Of a stretch of DNA of 64,000 nt, positions 26,281 through 39,259 are shown in pieces; the stretch's first letter is position 1, and the number at the start of each line of letters is the position of its first letter. Both the position numbers and the translations under genes were made by a program. The notes under the pieces were generated by a model that ran no database searches, was not told the DNA's origin, and saw only the letters and a program-made list of their open reading frames with translations. Source of the DNA: Pterois miles (Eukaryota > Chordata > Actinopteri > Perciformes > Scorpaenidae); NCBI GenBank assembly GCA_947000775.1, contig CAMQGK010000110.1, positions 22,603,501 to 22,667,500 on the forward strand, in the 5' to 3' direction.

Positions 26281-26904
26281 GATTGTTAGGAGGCTGACAG
26301 TTTATATAATAAAAGATTGATACTTGCTGTTTGTGTATCAGTTCATTTCAGTTCAGTTTATTCTTTGTCCCAAATGGACAATTTATTTGCAACAGGATCA
26401 CACACATACCACACAACAACGGGCAAAACACGATACAGACAGATAGAGATCTGCACAAGAAGCATAACAATAATAATTCAGTTGGGATAAATAAATATTG
26501 GCAGTGCATTATAAACGGAGTCATTAAACATCAAAATCAACATTTAAATGGATAAAATTTCAATAAATATAAGGTAGATATAAAAGATGGCAACAACACA
26601 TATTCTGAATACAGGGGATGACTTGTGTCTTGATAAATATTTATGGCTTTGTTGAACGCATGCTATTCAGTGAGACTATTAAACTTCACTCCCACTATCT
26701 TATTGACCACTTTCACGATTTTGGAAAGTGCATTTTTGTCTCTGATAGTGATATTTCCATACCAGCAGATAATGGAGACTATCAGGACAGACTCACAAAA
26801 AGCTCTATAAAACAGTGTCATCACTGTTTTGTCCACCTGAAACTTAGCAAGTTTCCTGAGGGAAGAGAGTCTTTGTTCGTCCCCGTTCGGGTGGTAGCAT
26901 TTTG

Positions 26905-27260
26905 GGGGCGGCAGTAGCTCAGTCTGTAGGGAGTTGGCTTGGGAACCGGAGGGTCACCGGTTCAAGTCCCGCTATGGACCAAGAACTGAGTGTGAACTGG
27001 TAGCTGGAGAGGTGCCAGTTTACCTCTTGGGCACTTGGGGGTTTGGTGCCCCTGAGCAAGGCACCAAACCCCCAACTGCTCGGGGCGCTTGTCAGGAGCA
27101 GCCCCATCACTCTGACATCTCTCCATTGTTGCATGTTTGTGCATGTGTGTGTTCAGGTCTGCATGTACCGTGTATAAGTTAACAACAGAGTGAAAAAATT
27201 GAATTTCCCCTCGTGGGACTAATAAAGGAATATCTTCTTCTTCTTCTTCTTCTTCTTCTT
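26905..27260 (+). mobile_element. tRNA-derived SINE, copy S2, nested in the LINE
   Basis: A box AGTAGCTCAGTCTGTAGGG near 26912, B box GGTTCAAGTCCC at 26959-26970, the GAGCAAGGCACC body, tail GAATTTCCCCTCGTGGGAC, TAATAAAGG and (TTC)n at 27234-27260. LINE coding runs up to ...CKRGQ on one side and resumes at ...QRL on the other, so the SINE landed inside an already present LINE. Confidence 0.92.
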
Positions 27261-27844
27261 GCCCTCTCTTGCACACAGAAGTGGTGTTCAAGTCGAACTA
27301 CTAGAGACCGACAATTACAGGGTCATCTGCAAATTTTATAATGTGCCTGTTGTCGTGCTGGCGGTGGACAATGCTAGGCCACTAGACAGCACTTTATTTA
27401 CCCTCACGCTCTGAACTCTTTGTATAGGGAAACCAAGTAGCCAACCAGTCAGGCTTGGATCGAGGCTAAAGTTGCTCAGTAATTTCTCAATTAACAGGTG
27501 GGGTTGGAGGTTATTAAATGCTGAGGACAAATCAACAAAGCAATCTAGCATGATTCCCGCTCTTCTCCAGGTGCTTACAGAGAAAATTAAGTGATGGTAG
27601 CATCCTGCAACCCCCTCTTGGCCATATAGGCAAACTGAGAAGGATCCAAGAGAGGTTCCACCTCGACTAGCAGCTCAGCTTTAAACAGCTTCTCAAAGGA
27701 CTTTGCAATAAGGGATGTGAGGGCTACCGGCCTGAGATCATTTAGGGGTCGGGGGGCGACTGACCTTGGCAACAAGCAAGACTGCCTGTTGACTGCTTCC
27801 ATAGAAATGGCACCCTCTGCTGGGAGAGTGAAAAACTGAATATG

Positions 27845-27890
27845 TAATGATAAGATGAACCTTTATTAATCCCCGGAGGGAAATTCAGGA
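27845..27890 (-). mobile_element. Very short retroposon 3'-tail insertion inside the LINE
   Basis: Minus-strand sequence CTGAATTTCCCTCCGGGGAT then TAATAAAGG sits between LINE coding fragments ending EQFGLN and resuming RPLNDLRP. It is nearly the same tail as that of the SINEs here, with no head, so either a severely 5'-truncated SINE or its partner LINE. Confidence 0.6.
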
Positions 27891-29225
27891 AAGTTGAGTC
27901 CAAACTGTTCCGCACACTCTTTTAATGTGTGGTCACTGATTTTATCTGGGCCGGGCTTTTCTTCGGTCTGCAGTGTTTAAAACACCAAACAACACTATGC
28001 TCATTGAAACTAGGGAGTTTCAATGAAACTAGGGGAGGAAACTTGAGTTCAGAATGTGTGTTACTGAAGTCATGTGTGTCAAATCTGACATAGAGCCTGT
28101 TAAGATCCTCTGCCGGTGCTGAGTCAGATTTAATGTTAAATTCAAACTTCTCATCTTTCCCCTTTCCTTAAGCTGTACTATAGTCTTCATACTATCCCAG
28201 GCTGAGCCCAGGTTGTTCATTTTGAGCTGTGTTTCTAATTTATCTTTATACTTAAGTTTGCCTGCCCTGATTTCCCGTTTTATGTCTTTTTGAAGTTTGT
28301 GCAGTACCAGCAAGTTTCCCTCCTGAAAGGCTCTATAAAAGACCCATTAAAGACTTGGAAACCCATGGTTTACTGTTGGGGTAAACTTTTAAGGCCTTAG
28401 TTGGAAGGACAATATCCTCACAGTAAGACACCCACTGATAACATCTGTCAGTTCATGAATATCGAGCATGAGTCCTTGAACATATCCCAATCTGAGCAGT
28501 CCAGACACCCCTGAAGAGACAGACAAGCATCCTCTGACCAGTCCCTACAGTCTGTATCTTGCCTCTCTTGAGAGCAGTTTGATTTGAGAGGATGAGGTGT
28601 ACACAACTGTGATCAGATGAGGTGGGAGGGGGATGGACTTGAATGCATCTTTTACTGAACAATAACATATGTCAAGTGTTTTATTTTGTCACGTGGGGTA
28701 TGTAACATACTGGTGGAAGTCTCTGAGTGTTTTAGACAAAGAGCAATTGTTCATGTCCCCAAGAATAATGACCGGGGCATCAGGAGATCGCATTTGGAGT
28801 GAGTGGGTTGGGCTGAATGTACAAAAGAGTGACGAACAGCTGGGGAAACACGCGTGGGAGATAGTGAGGATGTAATGCCACTGTGAATAATTCAACATCA
28901 GCCTGCAGATTCTCTCTCACACATTGACCGATTTGCACCAGCGCTTGTTCACGTAGAGACACACCCCCCAGTGGACTTGCCGGTGTTTGTTGCGTCTCTG
29001 TCCAGCCGAACCAGTGATCCAAAACCACATGGCCCAAGTCACTGTCCGTGTCCCTGTTGGACAGCCACGTCTCCGTAAGTGCAAAGATGCAGGAGTCTCT
29101 GAACTTGTGGGAATATCGAGCCGGTGCCTGTAGTTTATTCTGAAGTGACTGCACATTTCAGGGGATGATTGATGGCAGAGGGATGCATGAGAGTGACTGT
29201 TTCTTCACCCTAAGATGAGCAACTC

Positions 29226-30481
29226 CTAAACAAATAAACAAATTACATGACAAAGAATAAACCAAAACATATCAAAGTGAACAGCACGAGAAACTGTCAG
29301 AAGACGTCAAACAAAAATCATCCAACAGATGCGATGTATTTAATGTGTAAGATATATTATATCACAATTTAGCAAATTTGTTTATGATTACATAAAGAAC
29401 TCCTTTTGTAATGTTATTTTCCACCAAAAAAAAGGTATATGACAATTAGATGGTGTTAAAACATATGTTAAGACAAGTACAGTACACTGTGACAGTTTAT
29501 ATTGACTGGGAGTTTGGCCAGTGTTTGTGGCGTGACATGTAAGACTAGGTGAGGTGTGTTTGTAAGGATGATGGCTCTTGGCTAATGATTAATGACAAAG
29601 AAACGAGGGAAAGAGACAAGGTAGAGAGAGCAATGAATAATGATAATGATAATATAAGAAAATTCTACTGTGCTAACTGCAATAAACAGTGTTGTGTGAG
29701 GACAAAACTCTTCACACATAAAGTGAAAAAGTCATTTTGTTAATTTGTTGTGACAGCTAGCTTGGAATCATTTGTTTCAACGACTGAATTCTGTACATGA
29801 TTTTAGTAGCACAACATAATGCAACCGAAAATCAATATATGGCAACGTCAAACTGTAAAGCCTCGAAAATACTCCAGAACAGACGCACACATGGGCAGAT
29901 GTGGACACCATGGATGCATAGTTGTTTATTTGTTTAGTTGTTTATACTGTATGCTCAGACAACGCACTCCTCACGTACAGTAGATCGCTACGCCAGAGGT
30001 GTCCACACCGAACCTACACCACATCATCAACATCATGAAATTTACATCAGCAGATGAACAACAGATGCGGGAGGGCTAACTTCTGCTTAAATGCTAGGTA
30101 TTTCACTAGGTCAAGTCTATCTGGAGACCAGTTTCATTTGTTGTTGAGTAACAATATAAAAACTTCACACAAAAAAAAGGCTGACCAATAAAACTTGGCT
30201 TGGAAACCCCTGCTGGCCATAGTGTCCTACAATAAGCAGCTGCTTACTTTATGGCTTCCCCAGGTCTTAACACACAGCTGCATTTTTTTTTTAATCTTCT
30301 TCAATAATCGCTAGACATTTTCCCTCACAGCAGATATTTATTACCCCTGAGGACAATAAGAGTATCTGTCAGATTATCTGAAACACATAAACCATTGATA
30401 CCAGTGTTACAGTTAGTATTGATGAACCTCCCCCTCCTCCTCCCACTTATTACACTTTTGTAACAACACTAAAAGCAAACT

Positions 30482-30521
<40 letters not shown>

Positions 30522-32083
30522 GTGTGCAAAACCTGTGTGCGTTCATTGCCGGAGGCTGTACAGATGATGAGAGATGATGAGCTGGATGCCTCCACCCTAT
30601 TGAGTAATAATGAGAGCGCAGTGATTGCCTGAGCTAAGAATAGTAGGCTGCTTTAATAGTGGGATTGTCTCTCTGCTATCCAACCCTATGGCTACACTGT
30701 TACTACAGGATAAGCCTTAACAATGCAGGAAAAAAAGCATTGACACAAGCTAATGAGCATAAAAACACTAGCATGTAGTTGCACACACATTTAAAACATG
30801 CTTTAGCTGTTTGGCGTGCAGGAACGGAAGCGTGATATAGGAAAACGAGAGGGAAACATACATTTAAAACTATGGAAAATGCTTTTCCTCCACCAAAGGT
30901 CATAGGGAGGATGTCAAAGCATCCATACCTCTACTTTCCTAACATCCAATTATCTTGTCTCCATACCGTCTCCTCAGCTTTCCCTCAGATATGCACTCAT
31001 TTTGTTCACTTTCTTTACAACACTCTGTCCCGTCTCCCTATTATTTCAGAAAACCTTGAAATCCTTGTCTGTTTTTTAACCTTGACTTTCCGGCACGTGT
31101 CACACTTGTTATTCTGTCCTTCAGGGTCTATGAAAACATGAGCACACCACCAGGTAATGTACATTAGCACATATATTATCATGCTGTAATGTACAAACAG
31201 GCAAATGAAATGAGAGATGTGCATCCCCCGTGCAAGACGACAGAGGAGAACATATTGCTGTTCCTCTTGTAAACCATCTGCTTCTTCTGAGCCTCAATGA
31301 GGGACCACCCTCCCCAGCACGGGTCTACCTAATTTTGTATTTTCCTGTTTCATCTTCTAGCGAGTGTCCATCACCCAGAGCCAATCTTGTGGAAAATGAA
31401 AACTATCTGTGAATATTCTCCAGGAACTCAGGGAGAGCTGTGTGCTCTCCCAGCCCCATTTCACCGGCTGTGTTTACGTCCCGGCGCTGAGCTATTGCGT
31501 GACTTGTCTTTGCTCTCCGGATCGCAGAGGGAGAATAAAGTTGAAATTAGTTCCAGGGATATATGTGTGCGAAAGGTGCAGAGACAGGAGCACACACACA
31601 AACATACACACAGGTTCAATTAGTGTCCAGTCATAGAGGACTTGAGGGATAAGTCTTGTTTAGTGCACCTGTCTCTCCTGCAGGAGCAGAATTAAAGCAG
31701 AGAGTTTGGGAACTCTGCATACAAAAGCATCAACTGCAGGTCATAAACACGCAAAGGAGACAAGCTAGAGTCAATCCTGCTTACATGATGACTCTTAGGG
31801 GCAGATGCAATAAAGAAATAATCCCCCAACCTTAAGCAAACACACCGCATTTGTATGAAAGATGTTGGCATGAACATGAATGCATAGTGTGGAAAAAAAA
31901 AATAAAAAAATATATACAAAGATCCTAATGCATCATACAGGAAACACCACAGCATCTTTTCAAGGATGTGGGTGTGCAGAATTCACCAAACTGTACCCAC
32001 CTGAGACTCTGAGCGGCAGATACATGGGTATCTGTCACTAGTACACAGCTAATGAATATTCACACTGTTATTCTCATTGCATT

Positions 32084-32127
<44 letters not shown>

Positions 32128-32653
32128 AGCTTGCATTTTAACTCGCTTGAGCCGACACATTTTGGATACACGAGCAAATACAAATAAAAGAAAGACGGGC
32201 ATAGAGACAGTCAGACAAATTTCCATTTCTGCTGCTCGCAACTGTGTGTGTAGCTGTCAGCGTGTGAGCTGACAACAGGGAGAGAAATGCAGCCCACTGG
32301 GGTGACCTTGACTTTAAACGCACGCTCACACACAACTCCAGACGTTGCTATTATTCTTCCTTCAGTGTTTGACTCTTTGTCAGTTGCAGGTCCTGACTGT
32401 CATTCTGTCCATATCCGTCAATCTGTCCTTGTCTAATGCCATTTCTGAATGGAAGAGGAAATTTCAGCTTTGGTCTGTAAATCATCCTTTTAAAGTTGCG
32501 TGTGTGTGTCTACGTGTGTGTGTGTGTTATGTGTTTTAATACAAGAGCGGTAGAAAAGGCAGTGACTTCCTCCCACCAATGAATAAAACATCCCATTTAG
32601 AGGCAACAGCCATATAACATAAATCACCTTTCCACTACCACTGGGCACCTACC

Positions 32654-32733
<80 letters not shown>

Positions 32734-32875
32734 GGGATGAGTGGATGTGTGTGAGAAAGAAGGAGAAAGAGATGGAGGTGATAATGAAGAGAAGAGGCGA
32801 CGTAAAGTTTTGAAAGATAGAGACGTTTGAACACTGAAAAGGATCTGATGCAGAAAAAGATGAAAGCTTAAGTCA

Positions 32876-32909
<34 letters not shown>

Positions 32910-33064
32910 AAATGGGAGAACCAAGTGCTGTCCGATTAAACACCTTCAGTTTGAGCTCACCAAGGTGATGAAAAAGTGATGAAATTAATGTCAAATTAGT
33001 TCCGAATTTGGATTTAAGTAGGAGCTGTAATGCTTGATACATACTGACATTATAGTAAAAAACT
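29226..33064. other. Mostly unique sequence with microsatellites
   Basis: No exon seen. Contains (TG)n at 30484-30527, (CA)n at 32088-32123, a 74-bp (GA)n at 32658-32731 and (CA)n at 32879-32908. Confidence 0.55.
32658..32731 (+). repeat. (GA)n microsatellite
   Basis: About 74 bp of uninterrupted GA: homopurine on this strand, hence capable of triplex formation. Confidence 0.97.
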
Positions 33065-33245
33065 AAAGGAAAAGTTTGATAATTTGGGAAATATGCTTTT
33101 TTTGCTTTCTTGCACAGAGTTAGATGTGACTAATGACACCACTTTCATGTCTGTACACAGAGTGTGAAGCTACAGCCATCATCTAGCGTAGCTTAGCACA
33201 AAGATGAAACTGGGGGAAACAGCTAACCTGGCACCGTCTACTACA
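33065..33245 (+). mobile_element. Abundant percomorph interspersed repeat, left part
   Basis: Contains AAGGAAAAGTTTGATAATTT, TTTCTTGCACAGAGTTAGAT and GTAGCTTAGCACAAAGATGA blocks that I recognise from an abundant fish repeat beginning TTAAAGGAATAGTTTGACA. Only one terminus is present; class not certain. Confidence 0.6.
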
Positions 33246-33460
33246 ATCTGACTACCTGCATCAGCAAGAATCTGCTGTAGCTCTCCTGTGAATGATCACA
33301 GAAGACGAAACAACTTGTTATCGCAGAGTCATGTCAACCTGCCTGACTGACAAAAGCAGTAGGAGCATCAACCTAAAAAAGGCAGTTTTCCTACAATGCA
33401 CCTTGGAGAGTCTGTGTGTATGAAATAAAGGAACAATGACAACAAAAATTACCACCTCGT

Positions 33461-33557
33461 GGTTGTATGCCTCCACCAACTAGTCCAGTTGCATTTTACA
33501 TCCATGTCCAAACTGTCATCACTTCATAACATTTTATCCTATTAATTTATTATTAAT
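33461..33557 (+). repeat. Host repeat flanking hAT copy C
   Basis: Matches 18485-18579 (TCCATGTC, CCAACTAGTCCAGTTGCA, CATCACTTCA, ACATTTTATC blocks) and ends in the same TTATTAAT that borders hAT copy B. Confidence 0.75.
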
Positions 33558-34410
33558 TTGAGATGTCAAGTTAAGATGTCAAGATGTCAAGTTTTGGGCG
33601 GCAGTAGCTCAGTCCGTAAGGACTTGGGTTAGGACGCGGAGGACGCCGGTTCAAGTCCCCCATGGACCAAGACCAACTGGTTGCTGGAGAGGTGCCAGTT
33701 TACCTCTTGGGCACTGCCAAGGTGCCCCTGAGCAAGTCACCGAACCCCCAACTGCTCTGGGCGCTTGTCAGGAGCAGCCCCCTCACTCTGACATCTCTCC
33801 ATTGACGCATGTATATGTACTGTGTGAACAACAGAGTGTAAAACTGAATTTCCCCACTGTGGGACTAATAAAGGAATATCTTCTTCTTCTTCTAACACAA
33901 TAACAACAAATTTGTTTTAAAGCCACTCATTTCTTTAATGCATGAATGCAAATTATGATTTTTAGGTGGCAGCGAGCTCAGTTTTAAGGCTAGACTGAAG
34001 ATACCAACCCTGTCTTACTAGGAGGCTAAACAATGCTAATACTAAATTTTGGCGAGGAAAATTTGGGATGGCCATTTTCAAAGGGGTCTCTTGACCTCTG
34101 ACCTCTAGATATGTGAATGAAAATGGGTTCTCTGGGTACCCACCAGTCTCCCCTTTATAGACATGCCCAGTTTATGATAATCACACACAGTTTGGGGCAA
34201 GTCATAGTCAAATCAGCACACTTACAGCTGTTGTTACCTGCCGGGCTTCAGTCTGCCATGTTATGATTTGAGCATAATGTTATGCTAAATGCAGTACCTG
34301 TGAGGGTTTCTGGACAATATTTGACATTGTTTTGTCAATGAATTAGTGATTAACTATGGACAATCATTTAATTATTCATGATTAAACATTTCAATCGACC
34401 ATGAGCCCTG
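33558..34410 (+). mobile_element. hAT-type element, copy C, split by a SINE
   Basis: Flanked by a perfect 8-bp duplication TTATTAAT (33550-33557 and 34411-34418). The left terminus is altered to TTGAGATGTCAAGTTAAG and carries local GATGTCAAG reduplications; the right end reads CAATCGACCATGAGCCCTG. SINE S3 occupies 33596-33893. The interior matches copies A and B, without a transposase. Confidence 0.85.
33596..33893 (+). mobile_element. tRNA-derived SINE, copy S3, nested in hAT copy C
   Basis: A box AGTAGCTCAGTCCGTAAGG, B box GGTTCAAGTCC at 33648-33658, complete body and tail ACTGAATTTCCCCACTGTGG, then TAATAAAGG and (TTC)n. The least decayed copy of the S1/S3 subfamily here. Confidence 0.93.
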
Positions 34411-35887
34411 TTATTAATACAAACAAATTATTGTGAAATTATTATAATTAGCACATGAATTCTCGAGTAATGGCCAAAAGTGTTTCGTGAGGTTACAGTG
34501 AAACACATAATGCCTCTGACCACAGCTCTTGCCGGCATGGAGGCATAAAAACTCTGAATACAAGGAACGGGGTAGATGTAGTTAGGATAGAGGAGGTTAT
34601 AACAAAAGCATCATCCAACAGTTTTGAATAGTACATTTCATTGCTTTGCTAAATACTGTGAAAATTAATATCATAACACTTTACCATCTCATACAGTGTG
34701 AGTGTGACCCAATAAAGACTTAATTACTTGAAATTACTGTGGGTTGTAAACGTATATTATTCACTTGACTGTTCTTGATGTGTGCCCGCGTGCTATTGTT
34801 TGTGCCAATAATGACGTCTCTGTGTGAGTTGTGTTCAGGTGAAGGTCAACTTTAATTATCCTTCTCTTTGATCGAGTTGAATTTGAACGTGAAAGCAGAA
34901 TGAGGTGCGAGGGGAGAGAAAGCAGCTGAACAGTGAAGTGAAGTGCTGCCTTTTTCCCTCAGCATTTTTTTAAAATGTATTAGAGAGGAATGATTTTAGT
35001 AGAATACTGGGGAGAGGTAATCGCATCAGAGTACCAATCATTTCTGCATTAGGGGGCAAAAAGTGAGTTCCCGCAATAGGCTGACTATTATGGGAGGGTA
35101 TCTAACTGGCTATCAAACCATATCCACTCACCTCCTGGCTGAGTGGAGGAGGAGTGGTGGGGGTGTTTAGCGGCTTCTGTCTGTCCATCTGACCATCTGT
35201 CTATACCTGTGAGCGTGAATGCACAGGATTAAGGCGGTTCTTGTGTACATCCACGTGCCTGAGTCTGCAGCATGTATTTCGCCGGCTACAGTTGTCCGAC
35301 CTTTTCTAATAGCTTGCCGGTTATTTACAGCCAACACGCGCTGCAGCATTTAGCCAGTCGTATATCAGGCCGAATGCGTCAAGAATGGGCACGCGTGCAC
35401 ACACACACTGTGAATGAAGTAATGCTCTGGACTTGGATGCAGGCACATAACAATAAATCTTACTTCTTAATTCTCTTGCTCAGACAAACAAAAAAAAGGA
35501 AAACCATCTTTAAACGTTATAGAAATACATTTGCTGAAATTCAGCGGGAGGCATTAATGCACCTGAGACTGTTTAGTAACTGCCAAAAATTCCTCCCACC
35601 TCTCAAGGTGGTTTGAACAATCGGCATTTTAATCCATCTTAAATGCTTCTTGGGTACATTTACACTTTGTTTTTTAGCTGTCCGATAGCTATCTGATCTG
35701 CCCAAGAGGCATGAAGCGAAAATGGATTTTATGTAATTGAAGATTTTGTTGAAAAAACATAGTAGAAAAATGTTTACTAAGGGCAAAGAGGGTCAGCCAA
35801 CAGGAGGCGGTGGCTTATAGTGGGAAAACACTGAAAGCTTGTGTTGTAGATTGTTTTTTATTCACTATACCTGCTTTAATGAAAGCA

Positions 35888-35944
<57 letters not shown>

Positions 35945-36254
35945 ATAAAACCAAGTCTGCACACAAACACACACAGAGGGAAAAACATTATGGGCATGTT
36001 GCAGGGGTAATGGACTTGGTAATTGCTTAGCAACAGGTAGTGGCACCACCACCTGTCTACCAAAGTACCCACTGAAGGTCAGTGTGTGTGTGTGTGTGTG
36101 TGTGTATGAGTGCATGTGTACCACAGGAGGACACACAAACCCACACAACCACACACTGTCTCATTGGTTTTTCTCTTTTCCAGTCTTGTTAACTCCCCGC
36201 TGCATTTAGCTCTCCTGCTGGTTCTTTCAGATACATCATATTACAATAAACTAG

Positions 36255-36650
36255 TGTGCTGTTCAAAAAGTGCCTGTTCGGGCCGACCGCTTGGCCTCCA
36301 GTATTGTACACTTTTTTGAGAACCCGCTCATCCGGACGGATTCATACTCCACACCGCCTTTTCTTGAGACCTCAGCAAGACACCCGGCAAGTGTGAAGTC
36401 GATTGGATGAGCGGTTGTCGAGAAAATCACTAAGAACCATGTCCTGTAGATCTCTGGTCTTTCTTTATCTGTTCTTGAATGTACAGTCGTAATCAATGGA
36501 AAGAGAGCTGTACCCAGCATGCCGTTCGGCAGTGTTACACAGTTAATAGGGGGTCCCACCTCTAGTGTTGCATGGTATATCAATAAAAGAAATGTATCGC
36601 AATACCTTGCTGTTAAAAACGGTACAATGTGCCATTTTGTTTTAATAAGA
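36255..36650. repeat. Probable interspersed repeat, class unknown
   Basis: Contains AGAACCCGCTCATCCGGACG, GTGAAGTCGATTGGATGAGC and GGTTGTCGAGAAAATC blocks that I associate with a dispersed fish repeat, then a TAGTGTTGCATGGTATATC segment like a hAT terminus. No boundaries found. Confidence 0.4.
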
Positions 36651-37023
36651 GCGGTGAGTTGTATCAATGTGTGTGTGTGTGTGCAGCGCTCTGCTTTAGA
36701 GGATAGCATTAGGATTGGAATCCCACAGGAGCAGGCAGGTATAATTTTGCAGCTGGTGGGAACAAGCAGTCAAAAAATAAACAAGTGATAACCAGAAGGA
36801 TGGAGGCAACAAGTGAAGTTGAAAAGCACGTCATGAACTACTGACCGGCTGCACATTAGCAGAACTCTGTTAAAAAAAACATGGAAAATAACATGCGGCT
36901 CTAATTACCAACAAAATGTACCAATTAAATTAGATTCACCATCTTTTCTGAATCTATCCAAGCATCCCCTGTATTTTGGTAAACATATAATCCACAAAAC
37001 ATCACGTGTTAAAGTATTATTTT

Positions 37024-37079
37024 ACCGTATGTCTCTGTAATGTGAAAAAAAAAAAAAAAAGGTTCCAGAGACATACGGT
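37024..37079. repeat. Perfect 14-bp inverted repeat around a poly(A) loop
   Basis: ACCGTATGTCTCTG (37024-37037) and CAGAGACATACGGT (37066-37079) are exact reverse complements. The 28-nt loop contains A16 or A17. Confidence 0.9.
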
Positions 37080-37770
37080 CCAGAGTGACATTCTCTTCCC
37101 AAACACACAATACAGCGCTGCCTGAAGTTACTGTGGTGTCTTCTCAACTTTAGCAGCTTTTCCCTGATCAACATCTCACAGAACTTCATCTGAATTTATT
37201 ATCATTTTTTTAGGTTTTTGCTTTGGAGGCCTCTCTAAGTCTCCCGTGCTGCAGCACCATCACAACAATGTTAAATCTGAAAAGCCTTATATAAAGCTGG
37301 GCGAGTGCGACACACACTGATAACTGTGATCTTGAGTGTAGGTTTGAGTGCGTGGGAGGTGCGTACTTGTTTGTGTGTGTTTCAGCGAGGGACCTGCTGG
37401 GTCACTGTGCTGTGGGTCTTTCAAGTGTCTCAGAGGAAGGTGGAATGACCTCGCGACCCCGGGAGAGATGTGTGTGCCGACGCTTTTATGTGTGTGCTGA
37501 TGGTCTGCTTTTACATCCTCTCTTTATTTCACCCTTTCATCATCCGCCTCCATCCCTCCTTCACTCTGTCACTAACCCTGCTCCAGAGTTACGTCACATG
37601 ACACACATAGACACCCCCCTCTTCAACACACTCTGATTCACCCCCTCCCTACAGTGTGTAGGGTGAGCTGTGTGTGTGTGTAAGATAAAGAGAGACCTTG
37701 AGAGCATGTTTGATTTTGAGAGTTTAAAGATGGATGGTTCGAGGATTGCTGACTGCTGCGTGCACTAAGA

Positions 37771-37798
37771 TGTGTGTGTGTGTGTGTGGGTTGTGTGT

Positions 37799-37844
<46 letters not shown>
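37771..37844 (+). repeat. (GT)n microsatellite
   Basis: About 74 bp of GT with GGG and GG interruptions near 37788-37800. Confidence 0.95.
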
Positions 37845-37845
<1 letters not shown>

Positions 37846-38417
37846 ATTAGTATAATATATACCTGCCTACAAGCAAAGCAGTGGGCAAAAGAGTTAGGAC
37901 CTCCCTCCAGTAGCGCACAGGCTATATTTCTCCAGCAAATGAAAAAAGAGTGAGCCTGCCACCGGTGTTTTACTGTAGCGAAGCATAAGGTTCAAATCAG
38001 ATACAGGACTGGATCACAGTCACACTGAATAATACATTTCATATTCATGGCCGTTTGTGCATTCCATGAATACCTCACGAGATGACAGGACTGTTCAGGA
38101 TTATAACTGCCAGCTATTGTTTAGCTAACAGCAGAGAAGAAAAGGAAGACGGAGGAAAACGCTCACCATTAGTGCACCTGCTCATTCTGTGCCGTTAGTG
38201 CTGTTGTAATGAGAAATCCGAGTCTGACAGCACAGCGAGCGCTGGCATGTACTCAGGCTGAGTGGTAGTAAGCATGAGATCATACACAGTACATCATGTA
38301 CAGTAAATGTACTACAACTTTAGGCTGCAATTAATGATTGTTTTCATTATGTATTAACTAAGGGATATTGAGAAAATGCCCATTTGTCCCCCCAACATAC
38401 AGTCGAAAATATGTTAA

Positions 38418-38735
38418 ATATCCATCCATCCATCCATCCATCGTCAACCGCTTATCCCGTTAGGGGTCGCGGGGGGGCTGGAGCCGATCCCAGCTGGCAT
38501 TGGGCGAAGGCGGGGTACAACCTGGACAGGTCGCCAGTCCATCACAGGGCCCATAGAGACAGACAACATATAGACAGACAACCATTCACGCTCACATCCA
38601 CACCTACGGGCAATTTAGAGTCATCAATTAACCTAAACAGCATGTCTTTGGACTGTGGGAGGAAGCCGGAGTACCCGGAGAAAACCCACGCTTACATGGG
38701 GAGAACATGCAAACTCCACACAGAAGAGTCCCATA
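38418..38735 (-). mobile_element. SINE (second family), 5'-truncated, with (GGAT)n tail
   Basis: Minus-strand copy whose tail is the (ATCC)n at 38419-38442. The body contains CTTTGGACTGTGGGAGGAAG and CCCGGAGAAAACCCACGC. It shares this body, inverted, with the headed copy at 39260-39520. The tRNA head is absent. Confidence 0.8.
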
Positions 38736-39259
38736 TGTTAAATATGTCTTCCTTTTATGAACCCTGTCAACGAATCAGTCTCTTGTTATTTCCTTTTGAT
38801 TTATTTTCAGTTTATATCTGAAAAACATACAGTAAGTGGGTGATACAGACGATCAGGTGAGAAACTGGAATGTGTATCTAGCTTAGTTAAATGCTACAGG
38901 TAACTGCATCTGGTGTATGAATCAATGTGATTACTTGGACAGCGATTTTATGATCCTAACCAGATTAAGACACGTGGGTGGACAACGCCAAATTTTCCAT
39001 GAGACATTAAACAGCTGACAACAGGCCAAAATGAGCAATGCATCTTCTTGACACATAATCAGGTTAAGAGGATGATGTGTTATGTTTTTATGCTTCATGA
39101 AATGCAGGTGTGGTCCGCCCCAGTGTCTTCATCTGATTAAGATCAGAGCTAGGCTATTCCTTCAAATGTGAATTGAAATGGTCAATGTATTCCCGTGTTT
39201 TAAATGTGCAAATCTTTGTATAGAAATATCAAAGAATTCTGGGAAATATATTTAAAAAA

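Larger units (their letters stand above)
26335..29225 (-). mobile_element. L2/CR1-group LINE, 5'-truncated and inactivated
   Basis: On the minus strand, fragments of one element appear in order. The apurinic endonuclease region (29154-28690) reads TETWLSNRDTDSDLG and SPDAPVIILGDMN. A connector (28313-28029) reads KREIRAGKLKYKDKLE. Reverse transcriptase fragments follow: NDLRPVALTSLIAKSFEKL near 27740, CFVDLSSAFNNLQPHLL near 27540 and KFADDPVIVGL at 27301-27335, including the catalytic ADD. The C-terminal end (QRLSSLRKLAKF...) is at 26890-26680. Frameshifts and stops separate these pieces, about 90 residues after FADD are missing, and a SINE sits at 26905-27260. L2/CR1/Rex1-group assignment is by motif memory. 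Confidence 0.9.
34419..38417. other. Mostly unique sequence with microsatellites
   Basis: No exon supported. (CA)n at 35899-35942, (GT)n at 36081-36106, a repeat-like block at 36255-36650, a polyA-loop hairpin at 37024-37079 and (GT)n at 37771-37844. Confidence 0.5.

Noticed and set aside
31370..31560. Plus-strand acceptor-like TTTCATCTTCTAG followed by open frame
   Set aside because: No donor or recognisable protein; the only gene here is on the other strand.
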